Source of the DNA: an uncultured Bacteroidales bacterium
GTDB taxonomy: Bacteria; Bacteroidota; Bacteroidia; Bacteroidales; F082
Direction: 5' to 3'
Assembly (NCBI GenBank): GCA_905234765.1
Contig: CAJOIF010000027.1
Coordinates: 1 to 64,000, forward strand
DNA length: 64,000 nt
Part shown: piece by piece, positions 47,264 through 55,624 of the stretch
How the letters are laid out: the number at the start of each line of letters is the position of its first letter
Numbering within the stretch: the first letter of the stretch is position 1
Made by a program: the position numbers and the translations under genes
Notes under the pieces: generated by a model
The model's database searches: none
The model's input: only the letters and a program-made list of their open reading frames with translations
Told to the model about the DNA's origin: nothing

Positions 47264-47868
47264 TGGATAACTACGTCTATATCGTGGCTGGCCTACCGGA
47301 ACTGACCTCGGGCTTCGAGAACACGGGCTTCGACTATGCCGCTGTCAAGGGAAGCATCATGGAGCTGCTCTCCGAGAAGGACCAGCAATTGGTCGAACTC
47401 ATGGAGAATGGCTTCGATGAGCACACGCTTGGTGCCGACTTCTACACCAAAGCCGCCGAGAGCAAGAACCGCTTCATTCGCGAATACTTCGACTTCGATG
47501 GTCGTCTGCGCAATATGAAAGCGGTATATCTCGCCAACCGTCTCGGCAAGGATAGCACCCCTTATTTGGTGAACCTCGACGAGGCCGACTTTGAGGAAGA
47601 AAAACAGATTCAGGACATCCTCGCCGACACCGACTTCGTGCAGCGGGAGCAGAAAATGGACGAGCTGAAGTGGGAAAAGGCCAGCGACATCGCCCGCATG
47701 GACTACTTCAATATGAATGCCATCCTCGCCTTCCTCGTGAAAGCCAAGACCGTGCAACGCTGGGCCGAGCTTGACCCCGACAAGGGAACGGAGATGTTCC
47801 ATAAGTTGGTGAAGGAGATTCGCGGTACGAATGCAGAATTGGATTTAAGTGGAGGTGGGAAAATATAA
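47263..47868 (+). CDS. DUF2764 protein of the V-type ATPase operon
   Basis: 201 residues (MDNYVYIVAGLPELTSG..., then ESKNRFIREYFDFDGRLRNM, then EKASDIARMDYFNMNAILAF). DUF2764 genes accompany V-type ATPase operons of Bacteroidota, chlamydiae and spirochaetes and are thought to take the place of subunit C. It is helical, consistent with that. The stop codon lies inside the first copy of the 29-bp repeat that precedes the next gene. Confidence 0.88.
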   Translation: MDNYVYIVAGLPELTSGFENTGFDYAAVKGSIMELLSEKDQQLVELMENGFDEHTLGADFYTKAAESKNRFIREYFDFDGRLRNMKAVYLANRLGKDSTPYLVNLDEADFEEEKQIQDILADTDFVQREQKMDELKWEKASDIARMDYFNMNAILAFLVKAKTVQRWAELDPDKGTEMFHKLVKEIRGTNAELDLSGGGKI

Positions 47869-47963
47869 GTAAAAAAGCTTATATTTGCGAATTATAAGTA
47901 AAAAAGCTTATATTTGCGAATTATAAGTAAAAAAGCTTATATTTGCAGGCTGTAAGTAAAAAC
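47865..47963 (+). repeat. Three 29-bp direct repeats, each with a -7 box, upstream of satD
   Basis: Copies at 47865-47893 and 47894-47922 are identical; the third (47923-47946) matches for 24 bases, and a fourth fragment (TAAGTAAAAAC) lies at 47953-47963. Each unit starts ATAAGTAAAAAAGCTTAT, a loose palindrome with TAAG/CTTA arms, and ends in TATATTTG, a -7 box (47880-47887, 47909-47916, 47938-47945). They form a stacked promoter or operator. The first unit overlaps the DUF2764 stop codon. Confidence 0.9.
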
Positions 47964-47970
47964 ATAATTG

Positions 47971-48672
47971 ATGAAAAACAAAATGCTAAACGCAACAATT
48001 TCAGCCGATATTGTCTCTTCCACATCGTTAAGTGTGGAAGAATTGACCTTGCTGCAAACAGAGATTCGCCATTTCCTTGATAAGTTGGCCGAAGACTCAA
48101 GAGGGGATGATTGGGGTAGATTATTTAAAGGTGATTCAGTTGAAATCTATTTGCACGACCCTCGCAAGGCTTTAAGGATAGCATTGTTGTTAAAGGCATT
48201 GGTAAAGAAAGCCCCGATTTCGCTAAAATCCAATAATAACGCAAAAAGGATGCTGTTTAGGAAATATGGAATTAGGATAGCCATCGGTATTGGTGCGATG
48301 CGTGTTGCTGACCAAAAAAATGATATTTTGGATGGAGAGGCGATTTACACTTCAGGAAGATTATTGGATGGTCAGCAGAAGACAGCAAAGGATAGACTTT
48401 CCATTAAGAGAAGCTTGTTTTTTGGTTCCAAAGATGCTGTGTTGAGCGCACAAATGGAAGTGATATTAGGATTGTTGGATGCTATTTTGAAAGATATGAC
48501 AATCCGTCAAAGTGAAATCTTGTATTATAAGTTGTTGGGTGCTAATGAAGAAGAAATAGCATTAAAATTATCCATAAAACAATCTGCTGTAAATCAACAA
48601 AGTAATTCATTTAGTTGGCCCTCAATAGAATCCGCTGTAAACTATTTTGAGAAACTCAATTTCGAATCATGA
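47971..48672 (+). CDS. SatD-family protein with sigma-70-region-4-like HTH
   Basis: 233 residues. The start MKNKMLNATISADIVSSTSL is typical of SatD (N-terminal ADIVxS motif), followed by GDDWGRLFKGDSVEIYLHDP, which recalls nucleotide-cyclase-like folds. The C-terminal region (MTIRQSEILYYKLLGANEEE, then IALKLSIKQSAVNQQ) reads as a sigma-70 region 4 helix-turn-helix. The gene is markedly more AT-rich than its neighbours. It overlaps the DUF3307 gene by four bases and sits behind the triple repeat, to which its HTH could bind. Function is unproven for the family. Confidence 0.82.
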   Translation: MKNKMLNATISADIVSSTSLSVEELTLLQTEIRHFLDKLAEDSRGDDWGRLFKGDSVEIYLHDPRKALRIALLLKALVKKAPISLKSNNNAKRMLFRKYGIRIAIGIGAMRVADQKNDILDGEAIYTSGRLLDGQQKTAKDRLSIKRSLFFGSKDAVLSAQMEVILGLLDAILKDMTIRQSEILYYKLLGANEEEIALKLSIKQSAVNQQSNSFSWPSIESAVNYFEKLNFES

Positions 48673-49388
48673 TCACCAAATTCCTCATATTGCAACTTTT
48701 GGCGCATTTGGTCAGTGACTTCTACTTGCAGACGGAAACTTCCTGCAAGAGCAAGGCTGACAATGCGTTCAAGTCGAGGCATTTGTACATCCATTCGCTG
48801 ATTACATTTGCTTGCGCATGGTTGCTTTCGATGAGTTGGGGCTATTGGTGGATGGCTTTGTCTATCGCTGTGCTGCATCTTGTGATTGATGGTCTGAAGT
48901 CAGTTTGCAAGAATGTCAAAGGCGCGTTCTTCATCGACCAGTTGCTGCATTTAGCGGTCATCGTTGCAGCGGTCGTCATATATAATAATGTGTGCGAAAT
49001 CACGCTTCCTGCATGGTTGCCAGAAACGAAGGTTTTGTTGTGGATTGTGGCTTTCGTGTTTTGCCTACGTCCGGCCAATTTCTTCATCCAGAACATCTTC
49101 AAGGAGACGAAAATCACGGTGCCTACCAATGGTGAGGAGAATCAAAGTCTGCCCAATGCGGGACATGTCATCGGCAATGTCGAAAGGATGCTCTCGCTGG
49201 TCTTTGTTATGTTGGGTCAATATGAAGCCATCGGTTTTCTGTTGGCCGCCAAGTCGTTGCTACGGTTTAGAGAAACGGATACGGTGAAGTCGGAATATGT
49301 GTTGGTCGGCACTTTATTGAGTTTTGGCTTTGCAATTTTAATAGGCGTTGCTGTAAAATTACTAATTGAATCGGATGTAATAAGTTGA
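48669..49388 (+). CDS. DUF3307 membrane protein
   Basis: 239 residues with several membrane segments: LLAHLVSDFYLQTETSCKSK at the start (DUF3307 hallmark: HLVSDFYLQ), then SLITFACAWLLSMSWGYWWM, LLHLAVIVAAVVIYN, VLLWIVAFVFCLRP, and LVGTLLSFGFAILIGVAVKL. SatD and DUF3307 genes are often paired, so this is the membrane half of a two-component unit of unknown role. It ends 49 bases before the V-type A-subunit N-terminus. Confidence 0.85.
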   Translation: MITKFLILQLLAHLVSDFYLQTETSCKSKADNAFKSRHLYIHSLITFACAWLLSMSWGYWWMALSIAVLHLVIDGLKSVCKNVKGAFFIDQLLHLAVIVAAVVIYNNVCEITLPAWLPETKVLLWIVAFVFCLRPANFFIQNIFKETKITVPTNGEENQSLPNAGHVIGNVERMLSLVFVMLGQYEAIGFLLAAKSLLRFRETDTVKSEYVLVGTLLSFGFAILIGVAVKLLIESDVIS

Positions 49389-49437
49389 AATACATAATTT
49401 TAAATTTTAAATCTTGAAATTAGAAATCCAATAAATA

Positions 49438-49539
49438 ATGAAAACAACAGGAAAAGTTACAGGAATCATTGCAAACCTGGTCACCGTGGAGGTGGACGGC
49501 CCTGTGGCACAGAATGAGATCTGCTTCATCGACTTGTGA
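49438..49539 (+). pseudogene. ntpA: N-terminal fragment of V-type ATPase subunit A, before a frameshift
   Basis: Codes for 33 residues (MKTTGKVTGIIANLVTVEVD, GPVAQNEICFIDL) that match the N-terminal beta-barrel of bacterial V-type A subunits. It ends in TGA at 49537-49539. The rest of the protein resumes in a different frame at an ATG overlapping that stop (TGATG). Compared with family members about five residues are missing at the junction, so a deletion of about 13 bases is likely. Confidence 0.8.
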
Positions 49540-51173
49540 TGGCGGAGGTCATCAAGGTGAACGGGAACAAAGCCTCTGTGCAGGTGTTTGAGAGCACCCG
49601 CGGCCTCCAAATTGGCGACAAGGTCGAATTCCAAGGCTACATGCTTGAGGTGACCTTGGGACCTGGTCTGCTTTCGAGCAACTTCGACGGCCTGCAGAAC
49701 AACCTCGCCACCATGGAAGGGGTGTTTTTGAAACGCGGTGAGTACACCAAGGCCTTGGACGAAGAAAAACTTTGGGACTTCACGCCTATTGCCAAGGCGG
49801 GCGACCAAGTGGTTGCCGCCGATTGGCTCGGCGAAGTCAAGGAAGGCTGGCTGCCCCACAAAATCATGGTGCCGTTCAACTTCAAAGGGACTTATACCGT
49901 GAAAAATGTGGCTGCTGCCGGACAATACAAAATCACCGACACCATCGCCACGCTGACCAACGCGGAAGGCGAGGAAGTGAAGGTGACGATGACCCAGAAA
50001 TGGCCTGTCAAGGTGGCCGTGGGTGGCTATGTGGAGAAGCCTCGTCCATTCAAGGTGATGGAAACGGGTGTTCGCACCATTGACACTTTGAATCCTATCG
50101 CGGAAGGCGGCACGGGCTTCATACCGGGACCTTTCGGCTGCGGTAAGACCGTGCTGCAACACGCTCTCGCCGAGCAAGCCGATGCCGACGTCATCATCAT
50201 GGCGGCCTGCGGTGAGCGTGCCAATGAGGTCGTGGAAATCTTCACCGAGTTCCCCGAACTGAAAGACAAGCACACCGGTCGCAGCCTGATGGAGCGTACC
50301 ATCATCATCTGCAACACCTCCAATATGCCGGTCGCTGCTCGTGAGGCATCCGTTTACACGGCCATGACCCTCGGCGAGTACTATCGTGCCATGGGCATGA
50401 AGGTCTTGCTGCTCGCCGACTCCACCTCGCGTTGGGCACAGGCCTTGCGTGAGATGAGTAACCGTCTGGAAGAGTTGCCTGGTCAGGACGGCTTCCCCGT
50501 CGACCTCTCGGCCATCATTTCCAACTTCTACGCCCGTGCAGGTTACGTGAAACTGAACAACGGCGAGTCAGGCTCCATCACCTTCATCGGAACCGTGTCG
50601 CCTGCTGGCGGTAACCTGAAGGAGCCCGTGACCGAATCGACCAAGAAAGCGGCTCGCTGCTTCTACGGCCTCTCGCAGAACCGCGCCGACAAGAAGCGTT
50701 ATCCTGCCGTCGACCCTGTAGACTCCTATTCAAAATACCTCGAATACCCTGAAATCATCGAATATCTCGACAACAAGATCGAGAAGGGTTGGGTCGATAA
50801 GGTCACCAAGACGAAATACATCATTAGAAAAGGTAAGGACGCCTACGAACAGATCAACATCTTGGGCGACGACGGCGTGCCGATGGCTTACCATGAGCAG
50901 TATTGGAAGTCGGAACTCATTGACTTTGTGATACTTCAGCAAGATGCTTTCGACGACATCGACGGCTGCTCACCTTTGGAACGCCAGAAGTTCATGCTCG
51001 ACCTCGTGCTTGAAATCTGCGACCGCAGCTTCAAGTTCGACAACTTTGAGGAATGCACGACCTACTTCAAGGGCCTGATCAATATCTGCCGACAGATGAA
51101 CTACTCGGAGTTCAAGTCGGAAAACTTTGAAAAATATCTTGGACAGTTAAAGGAGGAACTGAAACATGAGTGA
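49539..51173 (+). CDS. ntpA: V-type ATPase subunit A (catalytic), main frame
   Basis: 544 residues from the ATG at 49539. Catalytic head subunit with the A-type bulge domain, Walker A GPFGCGKTVLQHALAEQADA, GERANEVVEIFTEFPEL, ADSTSRWAQALREMSNRLEE and YPAVDPVDSYSKY. Only the first 33-40 residues lie in another frame upstream. Translation might restart at the overlapping TGATG, giving a protein lacking part of the N-terminal barrel. The stop overlaps the ntpB start region. Whether the break is real or a sequencing or assembly error is discussed under findings. Confidence 0.9.
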   Translation: MAEVIKVNGNKASVQVFESTRGLQIGDKVEFQGYMLEVTLGPGLLSSNFDGLQNNLATMEGVFLKRGEYTKALDEEKLWDFTPIAKAGDQVVAADWLGEVKEGWLPHKIMVPFNFKGTYTVKNVAAAGQYKITDTIATLTNAEGEEVKVTMTQKWPVKVAVGGYVEKPRPFKVMETGVRTIDTLNPIAEGGTGFIPGPFGCGKTVLQHALAEQADADVIIMAACGERANEVVEIFTEFPELKDKHTGRSLMERTIIICNTSNMPVAAREASVYTAMTLGEYYRAMGMKVLLLADSTSRWAQALREMSNRLEELPGQDGFPVDLSAIISNFYARAGYVKLNNGESGSITFIGTVSPAGGNLKEPVTESTKKAARCFYGLSQNRADKKRYPAVDPVDSYSKYLEYPEIIEYLDNKIEKGWVDKVTKTKYIIRKGKDAYEQINILGDDGVPMAYHEQYWKSELIDFVILQQDAFDDIDGCSPLERQKFMLDLVLEICDRSFKFDNFEECTTYFKGLINICRQMNYSEFKSENFEKYLGQLKEELKHE

Positions 51174-52480
51174 GAAAGCCTTTCAACGCATCAGCCATCA
51201 CCAAGGCCACCGTGACCCTTGAGGCGCAAGGCGTGGCCAACGACGAGCTCGCCCTCGTGGCAGGCCGTCTGGCGCAGGTGGTGAAAAACAAGGACAATAG
51301 CGTCACCCTGCAGGTGTTTGGCGGCACGGAAGACATCCCGACCAACGCCGAGGTCACCTTCTTTGGCGAGCCGCCTTCGCTGAATGTGAGCGAAGACCTC
51401 GCTGGCCGTTTCTTCAACGCCTACGGCGAGCCTATCGATGGCGGTCCGGCGGTCGAGGGTGAAAAACGCCAGATTGGTGGTCCCTCCGTCAACCCCTTCA
51501 AGCGTCGCCAGCCTTCGCAACTCATCCCTACGGGTATCGCAGGCATCGACTTGAACAACACTTTGGTCTCGGGCCAGAAGATCCCGTTCTTCGCCGACCC
51601 CGACCAACCCTATAACCAAGTGATGAGCATGGTGGCCCTCCGCGCCGATGTGGATAAGATCATCCTCGGCGGCATGGGTCTGACCAACGACGACTACCTG
51701 TTCTTCAAAAACCAGTTCGAGAGCGCGGGTGCCTTGCACAAGATCATCAGTTTCGTGAACACCACCGACCAGCCGCCTGTCGAGCGTTTGTTGATTCCCG
51801 ACATGGCCTTGACTGCGGCAGAATACTTTGCTGTGGACAAGAACGAGAAGGTACTGGTGCTGCTCACCGACATGACTTTGTATGCTGACGCCCTGAGTAT
51901 CGTGAGCAACCGTATGGACCAGATTCCTTCCAAGGACTCCATGCCTGGCTCGCTTTACTCCGACCTGGCTAAGATTTACGAGAAGGCCGTGCAGTTGCCT
52001 GATGGCGGTTCCATCACCATCATCGCCGTGACGACGCTGAACGACGGAGATATCACGCACGCCATCCCAGATAACACTGGATATATCACCGAAGGCCAGC
52101 TCTTCCTCCGCGCTGATCCTGACTCGGGTAAGGTCATCGTCGACCCGTTCCGTTCGCTGTCGCGTCTGAAACAGTTAGTGCAGAACAAGAAAACCCGTGA
52201 GGACCACAGCGCGGTGATGAACACCTCGGTGCGCCTCTATGCCGATGCCGCCAACGCCAAGACCAAGTTGGAGAACGGCTTCGACCTGAGCGACTACGAC
52301 TTGCGTTGCCTCGACTACGCCAAAGAGTATGCGACCCGACTCCTCGCCATCGATGTCAACATCTCCATCGAGGAGATGCTTGACACGGCCTGGGAGTTGT
52401 TTGGCAAGTATTTCACTAAGGCCGAAACGGGTCTGAAGGAATCTCTGATTCAAAAGTATTGGAAAGAAAAAGTGAATTAA
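51166..52480 (+). CDS. ntpB: V-type ATPase subunit B, frameshifted after codon 9
   Basis: Non-catalytic head subunit, about 438 residues. The ATG at 51166 gives MSEKAFQRI, as in relatives; after ATC-A (51190-51193) the frame moves to GCC at 51194, from where AITKATVTLEAQGVANDELA continues intact. A two-base deletion (loss of an Asn codon's last bases) explains it. The body includes IPTGIAGIDLNNTLVSGQKI, VLLTDMTLYADALSIVSNRM and YTEGQLFLRADPDSG-type YITEGQLFLRADPDSGKVIV. A GTG at 51170 in the body frame could serve as a start. The start overlaps ntpA by eight bases. Confidence 0.88.
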
Positions 52481-52491
52481 TTAAAAGTTTA

Positions 52492-52650
52492 ATGGTTATG
52501 GATAATTTAACTTTTTGTCTTTTTACTATATGTGATGTTTTGGCAGTTGTTGGACTCATTTGTGTAAGTATTGCGATAAGTAAAGCTGACAAATCAATAA
52601 AGGAAATAAAGAAAGAACTTGAGGATCTTAAAAAAGAACTGAAAAAGTAA
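52492..52650 (+). CDS. Small single-span membrane protein between ntpB and ntpD
   Basis: 52 residues from the ATG at 52492 (another at 52498): one hydrophobic helix (LTFCLFTICDVLAVVGLICV) followed by a charged coiled-coil-like tail (KADKSIKEIKKELEDLKKEL). It is AT-rich like the SatD gene and unlike its neighbours. It is spaced 11 bases after ntpB and two bases before ntpD, so it belongs to the operon. I know of no V-type subunit of this form. Confidence 0.6.
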   Translation: MVMDNLTFCLFTICDVLAVVGLICVSIAISKADKSIKEIKKELEDLKKELKK

Positions 52651-52652
52651 TC

Positions 52653-53264
52653 ATGGCTATCAAATTTCAATACAACAAGACTTCGCTGAACGAGCTGAAC
52701 AAGCAACTCAAGACGCGAGTGCGTGCCCTCCCGACGCTGAAAAGCAAGGAGAGTGCCCTGCGCCTTGAGGTGAAAAAAGCCAAGCAACATTCGGAAAGTC
52801 TTGTCGCACAGTTAGAGGACCAGCTCAAATTGTATGAGTACATGGCCCGGCTTTGGAATGAATTTGAGCCAGGACTGATTGCCGTAACCGATGTGAAACT
52901 GAAGACCGTGAAGATTGCGGGTGTGCCGACGCCGACTTTGGAGGAGGTGCTCTTCGACGTGAAGGACATCAACCTGTTCACCAAGCCGATGTGGTATGCC
53001 GACGGCGTGCAAATCCTCAAGAACCTCGCCCAACTCGGCATCGAGTCGGAGGTATATACCGAGGTGGCACGCATCCTCGACTACCAACGCAAGAAAACCA
53101 CCCAGAAGGTCAACCTTTACGAGAAGGTGCAGATTCCTGGCTACAACGAAGCCATACGTAAGATCAAGCGATATATGGAAGACGAGGAGAACCTCTCCAA
53201 AGCCTCCCAGAAAATTGTGAAAAACAAACACATAGCAGAAGAGGAGGCGGAGTATGGTAACTGA
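52653..53264 (+). CDS. ntpD: V-type ATPase subunit D
   Basis: Central rotor shaft. The 203 residues are almost entirely helical, beginning IKFQYNKTSLNELNKQLKTR and LKSKESALRLEVKKAKQHSE and ending YNEAIRKIKRYMEDEENLSK, the long coiled coil typical of subunit D. It is intact, and its last 11 bases overlap the ntpI start. Confidence 0.93.
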   Translation: MAIKFQYNKTSLNELNKQLKTRVRALPTLKSKESALRLEVKKAKQHSESLVAQLEDQLKLYEYMARLWNEFEPGLIAVTDVKLKTVKIAGVPTPTLEEVLFDVKDINLFTKPMWYADGVQILKNLAQLGIESEVYTEVARILDYQRKKTTQKVNLYEKVQIPGYNEAIRKIKRYMEDEENLSKASQKIVKNKHIAEEEAEYGN

Positions 53265-55026
53265 AATGACGAAATATGATTTCATCCTCATGAGCGGCGA
53301 CATGGACGCTTTCCTTGAAAGGCTCCAGTCGGTTGGCGTGGTCGATATTACTCGTTCCACGAAGCCCATTGATGAGCATTCTGACAAGTTGTCTTCGCGC
53401 GCGGGTGTGCTTCGCAAGGCTCTTGCGCTGCTGAAAGACGTGACCCCTGCCGAGTTTGCCGAAAAAGGCACTGCTGACTATGCCTCTGATGTCATCGAGA
53501 CCGTTTCGGAGATAGAAGCCATGCAAGCCCGACTTCCTCTGCTGCAAAAGGAAGCCGACGACTTGGTGCCTTGGGGTCGCTTCGACAAGGCGAGTTTCGA
53601 CAAACTGAAGGAACAAGGCCTGAAGCTGCATTTCTACAAGACCAAGGCCATCGACCCTGCTTGGAAAGAGCAATACGCCTTGAGCGAAATCTCGAATCTG
53701 GGCGGTTACTGCTATTTCGTTGTCGTCTCTGATTCAGACGATTACGACTTCCCACTGAAGGAGCTTCCTGCACCAGAAAAAGACTATCTTGCTTTGGAGA
53801 AGGAAATCGCCGCATTGCAAGATGACATCGCGAAAAAGGACGCGCATCTCGCCGAACTGAAGTGCCGCGAGGCTGCCATTCAGAAGGAACTCGACAAGAC
53901 CTTGTCGAAACTTGACCTGCATCTGGCACAAGTCTCGGGCGAGAAAGCCGCCGAGGACTATATCACTGTCTTTGAAGGCTTTGCGCCTAAAGAAACTGAA
54001 CCTGCCCTGCAAGCGATGCTGGAAAAGGAGAATGTTTTCTATCTAGTTGATAAGGCAAAGGTGGACGACAACCCGCCCATCAAGTTGAAAAACAACAAGT
54101 TCGTGTCGATGTTTGAGTTGCTGACCGACATGTACGGCCGACCCAAGTACGACGAGTTCGACCCGACCGTGTTCATCTCCATTTTCTTCATGCTCTTCTT
54201 TGCTTTCTGCATGGGCGACGCGGGCTATGGTCTCGTGCTCATCTTGGCGAGCCTTGGCTTGAAGAAAGTACTTGGTAAGATTGCGCCTTTGGGCATCGCT
54301 TTGGGTATTGCCACAACCGTAGTTGGATTCTTGTTCCACACGTTCTTCTCGGTGGACATGCTCACTTGGAGTTGGCTACCTGAAGGAGTGAAGAAGTGCA
54401 TGCTGCCTTTGCAGATTGCTGGTTATGACGGCACGATGGTACTGGCGCTTCTCGTCGGTATCTTACATATTTGCTTGGCGATGATTGTCAAGACCTACCA
54501 GAGCACCAAGGTGAAAGGCTTTGCCAACTCCTTGGGCACTTGGGGTTGGACGTTGCTCATCGTAGGCGGCGTCATCGTGGGTGGTCTCGCCTTGATGGGT
54601 GTCATGGACAAGGCGTTGACGAAGTGGATTATCATCGTCATCGGCTGCTTGTCTGCTTTGGGTGTTTTCTTCCTTAACGACCTGCACCGCAATCCTTTGC
54701 TCAATGTGGGTTCAGGTTTGTGGGAGACCTACAACACCGCCACGGGTTTGCTCGGCGACGTGCTGAGTTACCTGCGTCTGTACGCTTTGGGTCTGGCCGG
54801 TGCCAAGCTCGGCGAAGCCTTCAACGCCATCGGCGTGCAGGCCTTGGGTGACGGCGGCGCCGGTTGGATTGCCTTTGTCCTTATCGTGGTGATAGGCCAT
54901 ACGCTCAATGTCGCAATGTGCGTCTTGGGTGCCTTCGTGCATCCCCTGCGACTCAACTTCCTTGAGTTCTTCAAGAACTCCGGTTACGAAGGCACAGGCC
55001 GCAAATACAATCCTTTAAAGACATAG
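53254..55026 (+). CDS. ntpI: V-type ATPase subunit I
   Basis: Membrane stator subunit, 590 residues. The N-terminal cytoplasmic part has coiled coil (LALEKEIAALQDDIAKKDAH, then KCREAAIQKELDKTLSKLDL). The C-terminal half has about eight membrane helices, including FISIFFMLFFAFCMGDAGYG and the Arg-bearing LLGDVLSYLRLYALGLAGAK. The frame is intact. The stop TAG at 55024-55026 abuts an octamer-repeat hairpin. Confidence 0.94.
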   Translation: MVTEMTKYDFILMSGDMDAFLERLQSVGVVDITRSTKPIDEHSDKLSSRAGVLRKALALLKDVTPAEFAEKGTADYASDVIETVSEIEAMQARLPLLQKEADDLVPWGRFDKASFDKLKEQGLKLHFYKTKAIDPAWKEQYALSEISNLGGYCYFVVVSDSDDYDFPLKELPAPEKDYLALEKEIAALQDDIAKKDAHLAELKCREAAIQKELDKTLSKLDLHLAQVSGEKAAEDYITVFEGFAPKETEPALQAMLEKENVFYLVDKAKVDDNPPIKLKNNKFVSMFELLTDMYGRPKYDEFDPTVFISIFFMLFFAFCMGDAGYGLVLILASLGLKKVLGKIAPLGIALGIATTVVGFLFHTFFSVDMLTWSWLPEGVKKCMLPLQIAGYDGTMVLALLVGILHICLAMIVKTYQSTKVKGFANSLGTWGWTLLIVGGVIVGGLALMGVMDKALTKWIIIVIGCLSALGVFFLNDLHRNPLLNVGSGLWETYNTATGLLGDVLSYLRLYALGLAGAKLGEAFNAIGVQALGDGGAGWIAFVLIVVIGHTLNVAMCVLGAFVHPLRLNFLEFFKNSGYEGTGRKYNPLKT

Positions 55027-55097
55027 GACGCGAGACTACGAGACGCGAGACGCGGGACCAACAAAGTCTCGTGTCCCGTGTCCCGAAGTCCCGAGTC
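55026..55097 (+). repeat. Octamer-repeat hairpin between ntpI and ntpK
   Basis: Left arm from GGACGCGA, GACTACGA, GACGCGA, GACGCGG units (55026-55058); loop CAACAAA; right arm from GTCTCGT, GTCCCGT, GTCCCGAA, GTCCCGA units (55066-55097). It begins at the last base of the ntpI stop. The A/C-rich leader of ntpK follows (55099-55147; CAACAATTAAACAATAATCA type). Same family as 39917 and 42775. Confidence 0.85.
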
Positions 55098-55120
55098 ATA
55101 AAACGATAATCAACAATTAA

Positions 55121-55557
<437 letters not shown>

Positions 55558-55578
55558 TCGGAAAGGAATCGATTAAAG

Positions 55579-55610
55579 ACAAAGGCGACTCCGTTTGGGG
55601 TCGCCTTTGA
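55579..55610. terminator. Hairpin at the end of the V-type operon
   Basis: AAAGGCGACTCC (55581-55592) pairs with GGGGTCGCCTTT (55597-55608) around a short GTTT loop. It lies between the ntpK stop and the convergent helix-hairpin-helix gene. The T-tract is weak on both sides. Confidence 0.7.
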
Positions 55611-55624
55611 TGTTTGTCTCAGTT

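Noticed and set aside
47865..47946. Triple 29-bp repeat considered as a CRISPR remnant
   Set aside because: The copies abut each other with no spacers, and there are no cas genes; the -7 boxes point to a promoter or operator.
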